The translations under genes were made by a program, and so were the position numbers. A stretch of 39,030 nucleotides of DNA from Treponema sp. (GTDB lineage: Bacteria; Spirochaetota; Spirochaetia; Treponematales; Treponemataceae), in NCBI GenBank assembly GCA_018385395.1, contig JAHBAD010000013.1, forward strand, positions 1-39,030, given 5' to 3'. Positions within the stretch are counted from its first letter, which is position 1; each line of letters starts with the position of its first letter. Below the pieces are notes generated by a model, which was not told the origin of the DNA, did not search any database, and saw only the letters and a list, made by a program, of their open reading frames with translations. Positions 8,766 through 17,020 of this stretch are shown in pieces.

Positions 8766-8845
8766 CCAGAATTCCATGTCATCCCGAACTTATTTCAGGA
8801 TCTCAAAAAGATGCTGAAATAAATACAGCATGACATGTTTTCTGG
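8766..8845. repeat. Palindromic dispersed repeat, GTCATCCCGAA type
   Basis: CATGTCAT (8775-8782) pairs with ATGACATG (8830-8837). Inside it TTATTTCAG pairs with CTGAAATAA, and outside it CCAGAA can pair with TTCTGG. The sequence TGTCATCCCGAAC...TTTCAGGATCT is of a kind seen repeatedly in intergenic DNA of many bacterial genomes. It lies between asnA and the unknown 301-aa gene and may affect readthrough or RNA stability. Confidence 0.75.
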
Positions 8846-8863
8846 ACAACCCAAAAAAATTAT

Positions 8864-9895
8864 TTACAGCAAAGTAATTCCACGTTTTTTACAGTCTTTA
8901 AGAATTTCGTCATTCCACATTGAAACCTGTGTTTCACCAATGTGTGCTTTGCGAAGCAGGAACATACAAAGACGTGACTGACCGATACCGCCACCAAGAG
9001 TCTGTGTAAGTTCGCCTTTAAGAAGTTTTGAATGGAATTCAAACTTAGCACGTTCAGGGCATCCTCTTTCTTCAAGCTGCATTTTAAGGCTTTCTGGAGA
9101 AACACGAATACCCATTGAAGAAAGTTCGAAAGCAGAGTTCAGAACAGGATTCCATACAAGGATGTCTCCGTTCAGACCACGATGTCCGTCGCCTGTTTCT
9201 GTAATCCAGTCATCATAATCAGGAGCGCGTCCGTCATGGATTGTTCCGTCAGGAAGCTGTCCGCCAATACCAGTAATAAATACTGCACCGTATTCTTTTG
9301 CAACTTTGTCTTCGCGCTGTTTTGGTGTCAGGTCAGGATATTTTTTCTGAAGATCATCGGCAAAAAGAATAGTAATATCTTCAGGAAGAACTGGTTCAAG
9401 GCTAGGATATCTGTCATAAAGGAAGAATTCAGTACGTTTGATACAGCGGTAAACTTTTTTTACAATTTCATGAAGATAGAATACTGTACGGTCTTTTTCA
9501 TCAATAGCCATACACCAGTCCCATTGGTCTACGTAAATTGAATGGATAGCATCAAGGTCTTCATCAGGACGCAGAGCGTTCATATCAGTATAGATACCAA
9601 AACCAGGTTTAAGTCCCATTTCAGTAATTTTCAGTCTCTTCCATTTTGCAAGTGACTGAACGATTTCCATTTTCTGACCGTTCATAAACTTTACATTAAA
9701 AGAAACAGGCTTTTCAACTCCGTTCAGGTCATCATTAATACCCATTCCAGACTTAACAAAAAGTGGAGCTGTAACACGAGACAGATTCAATTCTGTTGAA
9801 AGTGCTGTCTGGAAAAAATCTTTAATTGAAACAATTGCATGTTCTGTTTCTTTTGAACTGAGAATACTTTTGTATTTTGCTGGTAACTTAATCAT
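8864..9895 (-). CDS. asnA: Aspartate-ammonia ligase (asparagine synthetase A)
   Basis: Makes asparagine from aspartate, ammonia and ATP in the cytoplasm. It belongs to the AsnA family, related to class II aminoacyl-tRNA synthetases. Visible signatures are QSLAKWKR, YTDMNALR.DE, DQWDWCMAI and the C-terminal class II motif GGGIGQSRLCMFLL. The track ORF starts at TTG 9964, but that codon overlaps the TATAAT box; ATG 9895 gives 343 aa, close to the family length of about 330. AGGAGG lies 20 bases from this ATG, and a hairpin GACCC/GGGTC fills most of the gap, leaving about 7 bases when folded. The promoter is divergent from the amidohydrolase gene. A palindromic repeat follows the stop. Confidence 0.95.
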   Translation of the reverse strand: MIKLPAKYKSILSSKETEHAIVSIKDFFQTALSTELNLSRVTAPLFVKSGMGINDDLNGVEKPVSFNVKFMNGQKMEIVQSLAKWKRLKITEMGLKPGFGIYTDMNALRPDEDLDAIHSIYVDQWDWCMAIDEKDRTVFYLHEIVKKVYRCIKRTEFFLYDRYPSLEPVLPEDITILFADDLQKKYPDLTPKQREDKVAKEYGAVFITGIGGQLPDGTIHDGRAPDYDDWITETGDGHRGLNGDILVWNPVLNSAFELSSMGIRVSPESLKMQLEERGCPERAKFEFHSKLLKGELTQTLGGGIGQSRLCMFLLRKAHIGETQVSMWNDEILKDCKKRGITLL

Positions 9896-9921
9896 AACTT
9901 TTGACCCAGATGGGTCCTCCT
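9896..9921 (-). promoter_or_regulatory. asnA ribosome-binding site with intervening hairpin
   Basis: On the minus strand AGGAGG (9921-9916) is followed by the hairpin GACCC-ATCT-GGGTC (9916-9903) and then seven bases before ATG 9895. The linear spacing of 20 is too long for a normal Shine-Dalgarno; folding the hairpin makes it close to optimal. Confidence 0.55.
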
Positions 9922-9963
9922 TTTTCTGAACAATAATTTTATTACAAAATAGTGCTTTTTTCA

Positions 9964-9993
9964 ATTATACGATTCTGCTAATATAGAAGAATC
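9964..9993. promoter_or_regulatory. Divergent promoters, asnA / amidohydrolase
   Basis: On the minus strand TATAAT (9969-9964) is the probable asnA -10, giving a leader of about 60 nt; its -35 is weak. On the plus strand TAATAT (9979-9984) or TATAGA (9982-9987) lies 9 or 6 bases before the amidohydrolase ATG, so that leader is very short or absent. Confidence 0.45.
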
Positions 9994-10833
9994 ATGATTA
10001 TCGACTTTCATTCCCATATTTTCCCGGACAAAATAGCTGAAAAAGCAGTCCAGACCATGCAGCAGAACACCGGCTTCCCGATTAATATGATCCCGACAGA
10101 GAGTTCTCTTACTGAAAGCATGAAAAAATCTACTGAGAAAGACGGAAACGGCATTGACCTTTCTATCCTGCTTCCGGTTTGTACAAATCCTGAAAAATGC
10201 TGGAGCCTGAATGAATTTGCCCGCGGCATAAACGAAAAATATGCTTCGATTCCAGCTGATTCAAAAGAACCGCGTCTTCTTTCCTTTGGAGCAATTCATC
10301 CTGCCATGGGCGACTTACGAAATGCAATTTACCGCATTAAAGAAATGGGCTTCAAAGGAATAAAACTTCATCCCGATAACCAGAACACTTTCTTTGACGA
10401 CGAAAACTACATAAAAATCATTCAGTATGCAGAAGAAAATGACCTGATTACCGTAATTCATTCAGGCTATGACGGAACTGATTTTCACGAAATCCGCTGT
10501 ACTCCATTCCGCATTCTGAATGTACTCAAAAAAATCCAGCCCAAAAAACTGATTATGGCACACATGGGTGCTAACTACATGTGGTATGACGTGGAACAGA
10601 CAATCTGCGGGAAAGGTCTTTATTTTGATACAGCCTTTGTAAACAAAAGAATCTCAACAGAACAGATGATGCGCCTTATAGAAAAAAACGGACCTGAAAA
10701 AATTCTCTTTGGTTCTGACAGTCCATGGGACAGCCAGAGCGAGGACATGAATTTCATAAAAAATCTCCCTCTGAGCGAGGGAGACCGAAAACTGATTCTA
10801 GGCGATAACGCCGTAAAACTTCTTGGATTATAA
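9994..10833 (+). CDS. Amidohydrolase 2 family metal-dependent hydrolase
   Basis: A 279-aa TIM-barrel hydrolase of the Amidohydro_2 group. The first strand carries the HxH metal ligands (DFHSHIFP). Further ligands or signatures are GIKLHPDNQ (about 124), VIHSGYDG (about 155), MAHMGANY (about 189) and the final Asp in LFGSDSPWDS (about 242). Members of this group hydrolyse or decarboxylate cyclic or acidic substrates; the substrate is not evident. It is monocistronic, divergent from asnA, and ends 10 bp before the convergent ketopantoate reductase gene with no clear terminator between. Confidence 0.85.
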   Translation: MIIDFHSHIFPDKIAEKAVQTMQQNTGFPINMIPTESSLTESMKKSTEKDGNGIDLSILLPVCTNPEKCWSLNEFARGINEKYASIPADSKEPRLLSFGAIHPAMGDLRNAIYRIKEMGFKGIKLHPDNQNTFFDDENYIKIIQYAEENDLITVIHSGYDGTDFHEIRCTPFRILNVLKKIQPKKLIMAHMGANYMWYDVEQTICGKGLYFDTAFVNKRISTEQMMRLIEKNGPEKILFGSDSPWDSQSEDMNFIKNLPLSEGDRKLILGDNAVKLLGL

Positions 10834-10843
10834 AATCTGAAAA

Positions 10844-11758
10844 CTAATTGTATTCCCAGCCTGCTTCTGTAATTGCTATAAGTTTTTCCAGAAGGGCACA
10901 GGTTGGTGTTGCAATTCCATGCTTTGCACCAAGTTTTACCACAGTGCCGCAGAACCAGGCATTTTCAGTTTTACGTCTTGCTTCAATATCCTGATACATG
11001 GAAGTTTTTCCTCTCGGATCAATTGAATCCATAATACGGATATTAACTTCCATATGTTCGTCTTCAAGAGCAATTCCTTCTGCATTTGCAACGGCAATCA
11101 CTTCCTTTGCTGCCTGTCGCACAACATCACAGAGAGCGTCATTTTTGAAAGTTCCGTAAGGAGCGCGACAAAGGGAAGTTACTGTATTACAGGTAACGTT
11201 CATAAGATATTTTTTCCACTGTTCAAGATGAATATCTTCAGGGTTACGGGACTTCTGCCCTGCTTCATCAAAAAGCTTTCCGATTGCAATAATGCGTTCA
11301 CTTTTTGAGTTGTCATTTTCCCCATAAACAATTGTTCCTGTATCAGTACAGATAATATTATTTTTTTCGTGAACCGAAGAAAGTCCGATAATGAATCCGT
11401 AAATCACTTTTTCTTTTCCGTAAACTTCTTCAAGTTCCTTTTCACTCTGGATTCCGTTTAAAAGCGAAAGGATTGTTGTGTCTGGTCCAACAGCATTTTT
11501 TATCTGAACAAGGACCTGATCCATCTGAAGATTTTTTGTAGCAATGATTACAAAGTCCGAAACCTGAACTTCTTCGGGAGTAACATAATTGAAATCCTGG
11601 CGGACACCGTTAATGAGAATTCCGTCTTTCTCATAACGAGCTTTTCTTTCTCCTTCACAAATACATTCAAGATTTTCTTTCCCAAGAACCTTTTGAAGAG
11701 CCTGTCCGACCATCGCACCTACAGCACCCATTCCAATCATTGTTACTTTCTGAATCAT
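10844..11758 (-). CDS. panE: 2-dehydropantoate 2-reductase (ketopantoate reductase family)
   Basis: Reduces 2-dehydropantoate to pantoate with NADPH, a step toward coenzyme A. The Rossmann motif GMGAVGAMVG is at residues 9-18. Residues matching the known active site are seen: N101 (LLNGIQS), K183 (WKKYLMN, the general-acid Lys) and E265 within TSMYQDIEARRKTE. The 304-aa length is normal. A strong AAGGAG Shine-Dalgarno precedes the ATG. It follows the LysR-type gene by 34 bp and is probably regulated by it. No panB or panC is nearby, and PanE-like paralogues can reduce other 2-keto acids, so a role outside pantothenate synthesis is possible. Confidence 0.85.
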   Translation of the reverse strand: MIQKVTMIGMGAVGAMVGQALQKVLGKENLECICEGERKARYEKDGILINGVRQDFNYVTPEEVQVSDFVIIATKNLQMDQVLVQIKNAVGPDTTILSLLNGIQSEKELEEVYGKEKVIYGFIIGLSSVHEKNNIICTDTGTIVYGENDNSKSERIIAIGKLFDEAGQKSRNPEDIHLEQWKKYLMNVTCNTVTSLCRAPYGTFKNDALCDVVRQAAKEVIAVANAEGIALEDEHMEVNIRIMDSIDPRGKTSMYQDIEARRKTENAWFCGTVVKLGAKHGIATPTCALLEKLIAITEAGWEYN

Positions 11759-11792
11759 TTTATTCTCCTTCCTTCTAAAAATATAAATACGT

Positions 11793-12716
11793 TTACTGTT
11801 TTACTTTTGCAAGATACTTCTTTATTTCTTCAAGATATGCTTCGCCGGTTTTTGAAAGCACCACATTCTTTTTGAGGATATAGCCGATTTCCATTTTACT
11901 GTTCGGGTTTTCTGCATCGGCTTCGTAAGGAACAGCAACAAAGTCTTCGCCGTTCAATTCTTCGCAGATAATCCCTGAACAAAGTGTGTAACCGTTGAGC
12001 CCGATCATAAGGTTCAGGTTTGTGGCACGGTCTGTTGTCTTGATGATTTTCGGATATTCATTTTCTGTAAGGATTTCTTCTGCATAATAAAATGAAGAAT
12101 TTCCCTGATCAAAAGTGAGGCAGGGATAGTCTTTAAGCTGTTCAAAACTGATGGATTTTGCCTTTGCAAGAGGATGCTTTTTATAAAGGTAAACATAAGC
12201 ATCACAGATAATAAGCGGTTCAAATACAAGATCATTTGAGTTGAAAAGTTTTCCAAGAACCTTACGGTTAAAATCACTCAGGTACAGAATCCCGATTTCG
12301 CTCCGACCTGTTGAAACGTCGTCAATAACAGATAGAGTTCTTGTTTCATTTATAGCAAACTCATATTCATCAGTATTAAATTTCTTTACCATTTCGACAA
12401 AAGATTTTACGGCAAAGGAATAATGCTGGGTTGAAACACCAAAACGTTTTTTCCGTGTTCCCCCCTTCCCGTATTTTTCCATCAGATTATCATACTGAAC
12501 ATAAACCTGGCGGGCATATTGAAGAAATTCCTTTCCTTCCTGAGTCAGACTGATACCGCGGCTTGAACGGTTAAAAATAGTAATATCAAATTCGTTTTCA
12601 ACATCTTTGATTGCCGCAGTAAGTGAAGGCTGTGAAATATAAAGGGCTTCTGAAGCCTTGTTCAATGAACCGATTTCCGAAACTCCGATAATATATTTTA
12701 ACTGCTGAAGTGTCAT
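11793..12716 (-). CDS. LysR-family transcriptional regulator
   Basis: A 307-aa LysR-type regulator. The N-terminal winged helix-turn-helix (1-60, MTLQQLKYIIGVSEIGSLNKA) includes the usual SQPSLTAAIKDVE recognition helix, followed by a linker helix and a periplasmic-binding-protein-like effector domain (about 90-300). AAGGAG precedes the ATG. It lies between a small membrane protein gene (13 bp upstream) and the ketopantoate reductase (34 bp downstream), all on the minus strand. LysR proteins normally control adjacent genes, so it may regulate the reductase in cis. The effector is unknown. Confidence 0.92.
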   Translation of the reverse strand: MTLQQLKYIIGVSEIGSLNKASEALYISQPSLTAAIKDVENEFDITIFNRSSRGISLTQEGKEFLQYARQVYVQYDNLMEKYGKGGTRKKRFGVSTQHYSFAVKSFVEMVKKFNTDEYEFAINETRTLSVIDDVSTGRSEIGILYLSDFNRKVLGKLFNSNDLVFEPLIICDAYVYLYKKHPLAKAKSISFEQLKDYPCLTFDQGNSSFYYAEEILTENEYPKIIKTTDRATNLNLMIGLNGYTLCSGIICEELNGEDFVAVPYEADAENPNSKMEIGYILKKNVVLSKTGEAYLEEIKKYLAKVKQ

Positions 12717-12729
12717 ACGTCTCTCCTTG

Positions 12730-12966
12730 TTACAAAGCCTGCATTTTCTGTGAAAGGCTCAATCCTATTTTCATAATCCAGGTAATTACAACACAACCCA
12801 TAAAACAGTATATGCTGTAGACAAGTGCATTTATTACATATTTTTTTGCAGCTTCCTTTCTGATTTTTTTTATCAGTGCAATAATCATAAAGGTAATAAA
12901 TACTATGACAGCTGCCCCAAGGCAAAGAATATCAAGAATCAATAATATAGAAGTAAGTAAACTCAT
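12730..12966 (-). CDS. Small two-TM membrane protein, unknown function
   Basis: A 78-aa ORF with two hydrophobic segments (about 3-32 and 45-66) separated by a basic loop (KKIRKEAAKK), predicted to sit in the inner membrane with the loop in the cytoplasm. I do not recognise it. It ends 13 bp before the LysR start. There is no clear Shine-Dalgarno, but TAAAAT boxes lie just upstream, so a very short leader is possible. An overlapping ORF at 12713-12925 in another frame lacks these features and is taken as a shadow. Confidence 0.5.
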   Translation of the reverse strand: MSLLTSILLILDILCLGAAVIVFITFMIIALIKKIRKEAAKKYVINALVYSIYCFMGCVVITWIMKIGLSLSQKMQAL

Positions 12967-12987
12967 TTGATTTTATTTTAGCGGATT

Positions 12988-13008
12988 TTTCAGTAAAATA
13001 TAACTATG
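12988..13008 (+). promoter_or_regulatory. Leaderless-type promoter of the aat-like gene
   Basis: TAAAAT at 12994-12999 is followed by exactly six bases and ATG 13006. No Shine-Dalgarno is present and the -35 region is weak. Confidence 0.5.
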
Positions 13009-14658
13009 ACAATTCAGAAAATACTTTCAAGGATAGCACAAAAAACTTCTCTCCCCGAAAACCTTGATGACTACCTGAATAGTTTTGACCGAAACTGCGT
13101 CTTTGTTACTGTAGCCGCCGTAAACGGACTTGAAATAGAAACTCCAGAAGAGCTGAACCATATAGAAGAACTGCTTGAACTGAACTTTTCCCGCGCAAAA
13201 GAAAATCTTTCATATGAAGATTTTTTTGAAAGCGCCGTTCTGGACACAATCTCTCAAGATGCATTCTCCCTGGACTTTGACGAAGAAATTATCCGAAAAG
13301 CCATAAGCCTTGGGCTTTATCCTATGGCAGGAAAAATCGATGTACTGAATATTTTTTCAGTAAGGCATCACAATAAAAAGCTTATAATTACGCCGGAAAG
13401 TTTCCGAATTCCACATAATATAAAATCTCTCATAGAAAAAAAATTCAGTGACTACACCCTTACATTCAATAAAGCCTTTACACAATGTATAGAAGAAATC
13501 AGAACCGCTTATCCTGACAACTGGCTTGTTCCCGACCTTACTGACGTATTTGAAATCATCCACAAAAATCCTGATGAAAAAATCAGTATGAACAGTGTGG
13601 AAATCTGGCACGACGGAAAACTTGTGGCAGGAGAAATCGGATTCATAAGCGGAAATGCATACGCTTCCCTTTCAGGTTTCCATAAAGAAAATGACATAGG
13701 AAACGTGCAGATGGCGCTTCTTGGAAAATATCTTTTTGAAAACGGATTTGCCTTCTGGGACCTTGGAATGACCATTCCATATAAATTCCGTTATGGGGCT
13801 TTTGAATGTGACAGGAAACTTCAGAAAGATTTCTACGACAACATAAAAAATAAAAGACTTTCGTTTACCACAAAAGAAACAAAACTTTCTGATTTTCTGA
13901 AATATGATTTATCTTGCAGAAAAGAAGAAATTGATTTTGAACATCTTATCACTTTTTCAGAACCCAACACAAAATGGGCTGCCTACGGCAGACAGATTGT
14001 AGAAATCACCGATTACATCAACATGCAGATTCTTTATTCCGCCTACATGCAGGGCGTTTTTCCATGGTTCTCGGAAGAAGACGGAGAGCCTGTCACCTGG
14101 TATTCCACAGACCCCCGATTTGTCCTTATGCCTGAAGATTTTCACTGTCCTAAAAGCCTGAAAAAATTCTTAAAGAAATCTCCGTATACCTACACTATGG
14201 ACAAATGTTTCCGCAAAGTTATAGAAGAATGCGCAAAAATGAAACGCCAGGGCCAGAACGGAACCTGGATTGGAAACAAAATGATTGATGTGTACACAAA
14301 GTTTCACAAAGCAGGTTTTGCCCACAGCTTCGAAGTCTGGCATGACGGCAAACTTGCAGGAGGGTTTTACGGCGTTCTTATAGGCAGCGTATTCTTTGGC
14401 GAAAGCATGTTTACCATAGAACCGGATTCTTCAAAAAGTGCCTTTGCATTATTTATGGAAGCTTTTAAAAATTGCGGTGGAACTATAGTAGACAGCCAGA
14501 GTTACACAGATAACATTGCACGGTACGGCGGAAAAAATATTAGCCGGGATGCATTCCTCAGGATAGAAAAAGAAGCCCTCTACAAACCTCTTTCTACCGA
14601 TTTTAAATCCGAATTTCAAAATGTTGTAAATTCACATTTTATAGAAATTCATAAATAA
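13006..14658 (+). CDS. aat: Leucyl/phenylalanyl-tRNA-protein transferase with duplicated domain
   Basis: The C-terminal part (about 335-530) is a complete Aat, the L/F-transferase that adds Leu or Phe from aminoacyl-tRNA to proteins with N-terminal Lys or Arg, marking them for ClpS/ClpAP. Signatures are GVFPWFSEEDG, WYSTDPR, GTWIGNKMIDVY, GESMF (E466, matching E. coli E156) and IVDSQSYTDN (Q498, matching E. coli Q188). Residues about 98-280 form a second, degenerate copy: YPMAGK, TPESFRIPHNIKSL, NWLVPDLTDVF, VEIWHDGKLVAGE and FWDLGMT line up with the same elements. There the catalytic Glu is Leu (L222) and the Gln is Gly (G254). The total of 550 aa is more than twice the E. coli enzyme. The first 95 residues are of unknown fold. 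Confidence 0.88.
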   Translation: MTIQKILSRIAQKTSLPENLDDYLNSFDRNCVFVTVAAVNGLEIETPEELNHIEELLELNFSRAKENLSYEDFFESAVLDTISQDAFSLDFDEEIIRKAISLGLYPMAGKIDVLNIFSVRHHNKKLIITPESFRIPHNIKSLIEKKFSDYTLTFNKAFTQCIEEIRTAYPDNWLVPDLTDVFEIIHKNPDEKISMNSVEIWHDGKLVAGEIGFISGNAYASLSGFHKENDIGNVQMALLGKYLFENGFAFWDLGMTIPYKFRYGAFECDRKLQKDFYDNIKNKRLSFTTKETKLSDFLKYDLSCRKEEIDFEHLITFSEPNTKWAAYGRQIVEITDYINMQILYSAYMQGVFPWFSEEDGEPVTWYSTDPRFVLMPEDFHCPKSLKKFLKKSPYTYTMDKCFRKVIEECAKMKRQGQNGTWIGNKMIDVYTKFHKAGFAHSFEVWHDGKLAGGFYGVLIGSVFFGESMFTIEPDSSKSAFALFMEAFKNCGGTIVDSQSYTDNIARYGGKNISRDAFLRIEKEALYKPLSTDFKSEFQNVVNSHFIEIHK

Positions 14659-14694
14659 TCCTATAGCGTTTTTTTAAAAATCTCCAATTCCTCT

Positions 14695-14745
14695 TTGATT
14701 TTATTCTATAACCATGAGATAATAAATTTAGAGATTTTTAGGAGA
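14695..14745 (+). promoter_or_regulatory. Promoter and RBS of the first chemoreceptor gene
   Basis: TTGATT (14695-14700), a 17-base spacer and GATAAT (14718-14723) form a sigma-70-like promoter. AGGAG (14740-14744) is six bases before ATG 14751. There is no obvious sigma-28 motif. Confidence 0.6.
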
Positions 14746-14750
14746 ATCTT

Positions 14751-16619
14751 ATGGCCGCAGCAATCAATCCAAACACACCAAAACCAAAAAAACGCATTTT
14801 TGTTTATACTTACTGTACTTTTTTCATTCCAGCAATTCTTTTTCTTGTTGGAATTAAAGGAGCCAGGTTTCTTACCCCTGAAGAATTTATACGATACAAT
14901 TCCAGCATCACCCAAAAAATTCTTTTTTTAATTATGATTATTGCACCAGCAATCATTTACGAAAACTGCATAAGAAATATTCGCAGTTATGACGGTTCTG
15001 AAGAGTCGTTAAAACGGGCAAATTCATACTACAAGCTTTTTACATGGGTCAGTTCCGTCTTTCCGGCAACTTTCCTTTTTTTAGGAACAATCATTACCTG
15101 TGTTCACTTAAAGATCAGTTTAGGAAATGGTCATGCGCTGGCAATTATCGGAACTTCCCTTTCTTCTTTCTTCTCCATCGGAACATTATTCTTTGTAATT
15201 CTCAACGCACAGCTTTCCCGTTACATGAGTTTCATTAAAGTAAAAAGAGAATATATGGGTATTAAAATGTCCAGGCTTGTTCAGATTGTTTCAGTACAAG
15301 CTATAATTGGGCTTGCCCTTTCCATCCTGTGTCCTGCTACCATGCTCTTCACAAGTTCTCAAGGTGAATCTATGAGATACTTCCTGAATTATATGATTCC
15401 ATCTGCTATAGTTCAGGGAGCATTTGGCTGTGTTGCCATTTATGTCTGCATCTGGGAAAAACAAAGAATGATTGATGAAATGGAACGGGTTATCAACAAA
15501 GTTGCAGAAGGTGATTATACAGACTGCCACATTAAAGTTGAAACTCGAGACAACCTTGGTCTTGCCCTTCACGCCATGAACCGACTTACAAGAACAAACA
15601 TTGAAATCCTTAATGGAATTGTAGATGCCGGAAACAAATCACACAAAATGGCAAAAATTCTTTCTGATGATGTTGATTCTATAAAAAACGGAATGTCTAT
15701 TGTTTCTGAAAAAGTAACAAATGTTCAGTCTGATATGCAGACACAATCTGTATCTGTTACCCAGACCCAGACCACAATAAAAGAGATCGTTGAAAATATC
15801 AGCACCTTGAATGATCATATTCACAGTCAGGCTGCCAGTGTCACACAGTCTTCGGCCGCTATTGAAGAAATGGTTGCTAACATAAATTCTGTTACAAACA
15901 TCCTTAAGCAGAACGGCGTTACTGTAGAAAACCTGAACAACGAATCTTCAACAGGCCAGAAAAAAGTTGAAGCGGCAGTAGAAATTTCACATCTGATTTC
16001 TGAAGAATCCAAAGGAATGCAGGAAGCATCTGAAATGATTCAGAATATTGCAGAACAGACAAACCTTCTGGCAATGAACGCTGCAATTGAAGCGGCTCAC
16101 GCAGGCGACGCAGGAAAGGGATTTGCCGTTGTTGCAGATGAAATCCGTAAGCTTGCAGAAGATTCAAACGAACAGTCAAAATCTATTTCAAATCGTCTTG
16201 GGGCCCTTGGAGATTCTATTGAAAATGTTACTAAAAACATTACTGCAGTACAGGAACAGTTCTCTAAGATTTTTGAACTTACACGAAAAGTCCAGCACCA
16301 GGAAGAAGCCATTATGGCCGCAATGCAGGAACAGAACGCCGGGTCAAGCCAGATTCTTGAAGCCATCCGCCTGATTACTGAATCAACTCAGGTAGTTCAG
16401 GACAATTCAAACAATATGTTAAACGGTTCTGATACAGTTCTTTCTGAAATGGAACGACTTGCATCCATTACACTGGAAATAAATGACTCAGTTTCAGCTA
16501 TTTCCGAAGCCACTGCAATTGTAAATCAATCTGTAATCGAAGTAAAATCTTCTGCAGATGAAAACATTGAATCCGCAGAAAGCCTGGCAGCACAGACTGA
16601 AACCTTTAAACTTCCATAA
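14751..16619 (+). CDS. Methyl-accepting chemotaxis protein, six-TM input domain
   Basis: A 622-aa chemoreceptor. The N-terminal 235 residues contain about six hydrophobic segments (near 15-40, 53-75, 97-120, 129-152, 177-200, 212-236) with short loops, so there is no periplasmic ligand-binding domain. A HAMP-like region follows (about 237-290), then a long coiled-coil signalling domain whose tip carries the conserved [25 protein letters not shown]-type sequence needed to contact CheA and CheW. There is no C-terminal CheR/CheB-tethering pentapeptide. The membrane-buried input suggests sensing within the membrane or of energy state, which is inference. It has its own promoter and AGGAG site and a downstream stem with nine Ts. 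Confidence 0.9.
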   Translation: MAAAINPNTPKPKKRIFVYTYCTFFIPAILFLVGIKGARFLTPEEFIRYNSSITQKILFLIMIIAPAIIYENCIRNIRSYDGSEESLKRANSYYKLFTWVSSVFPATFLFLGTIITCVHLKISLGNGHALAIIGTSLSSFFSIGTLFFVILNAQLSRYMSFIKVKREYMGIKMSRLVQIVSVQAIIGLALSILCPATMLFTSSQGESMRYFLNYMIPSAIVQGAFGCVAIYVCIWEKQRMIDEMERVINKVAEGDYTDCHIKVETRDNLGLALHAMNRLTRTNIEILNGIVDAGNKSHKMAKILSDDVDSIKNGMSIVSEKVTNVQSDMQTQSVSVTQTQTTIKEIVENISTLNDHIHSQAASVTQSSAAIEEMVANINSVTNILKQNGVTVENLNNESSTGQKKVEAAVEISHLISEESKGMQEASEMIQNIAEQTNLLAMNAAIEAAHAGDAGKGFAVVADEIRKLAEDSNEQSKSISNRLGALGDSIENVTKNITAVQEQFSKIFELTRKVQHQEEAIMAAMQEQNAGSSQILEAIRLITESTQVVQDNSNNMLNGSDTVLSEMERLASITLEINDSVSAISEATAIVNQSVIEVKSSADENIESAESLAAQTETFKLP

Positions 16620-16663
16620 AGATTCATATTCTTTATTACACATTTTTTTTGGTGCCAATAAAC

Positions 16664-16724
16664 ATGAAGTGCACCCCCTAAAGCTGGACAAATAAAGTTC
16701 AATTTTAGAGGTGCATTTTTTTTT
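16664..16724 (+). terminator. Probable terminator; also resembles an IS3-type end
   Basis: TGCACC (16670-16675) pairs with GGTGCA (16710-16715), with an inner CTAAA/TTTAG pairing, followed by nine Ts, so it can end the chemoreceptor transcript. The left arm (TGAAGTGCACC...TGGACA) also resembles the terminal inverted repeats of IS3/IS150-group elements, so it may be a leftover element end reused as a terminator. Confidence 0.55.
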
Positions 16725-16742
16725 CTTAGGATTGTCCATTTC

Positions 16743-16850
16743 TTAATGTAGATCCGAAACGCTGACTCTTTTCATTGCTTCATCAATCACTTTTTCATCC
16801 AATAAATGTTCTTCAATATAATTGATAGTGTCGTTTAATTGCTTAAGCAT
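16743..16850 (-). pseudogene. Truncated AraC-family regulator N-terminus
   Basis: A 35-codon ORF too short for the track. It begins MLKQLNDTINYIEEHLLDEK and ends VSVSDLH before a TAA. This is the start of an AraC-type helix-turn-helix of the kind that reads LNxAIxYIExNL...VSxYHFxR. A strong AAGGAGG ribosome site precedes the ATG and a TATAAT lies upstream, so the front of a real gene survives. The frame stops at the first recognition helix, about 20 bp from the IS-like stem, suggesting the rest was lost with a mobile element. Confidence 0.5.
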
Positions 16851-17020
16851 TTCCTTACCTCCTTGCCTCAAATTATAGTAGCTTTAGGAAACCTTTGCTC
16901 GACTTTATCATTATAAAAAAATCGAATTATCTTTTTACACATCTGCAAAATTCAGTTTGGTGTAGTCGGTATCTCTCTGCTTTTTGAGGCCAGCGTATTA
17001 CTGTTTCCATACAGGCTTTT

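Larger units (their letters stand above)
16620..17020. other. 400-bp gap: terminator, AraC remnant, no intact gene
   Basis: Apart from the terminator/IS-like stem (16664-16724) and the AraC fragment (16743-16850), nothing codable is seen. The part nearest the P-type ATPase (16870-17020) holds only short ORFs and no convincing terminator. The region looks like a decayed insertion/deletion site. Confidence 0.6.

Noticed and set aside
9896-9964. TTG start of asnA used by the ORF track
   Set aside because: The TTG overlaps the TATAAT box, so it would not be in the mRNA; the extra residues do not match AsnA.
16494-16739. 81-aa minus ORF MDNPKKKKCTSK...
   Set aside because: It is antisense to the end of a chemoreceptor and reads through the terminator stem; no homology recognised.
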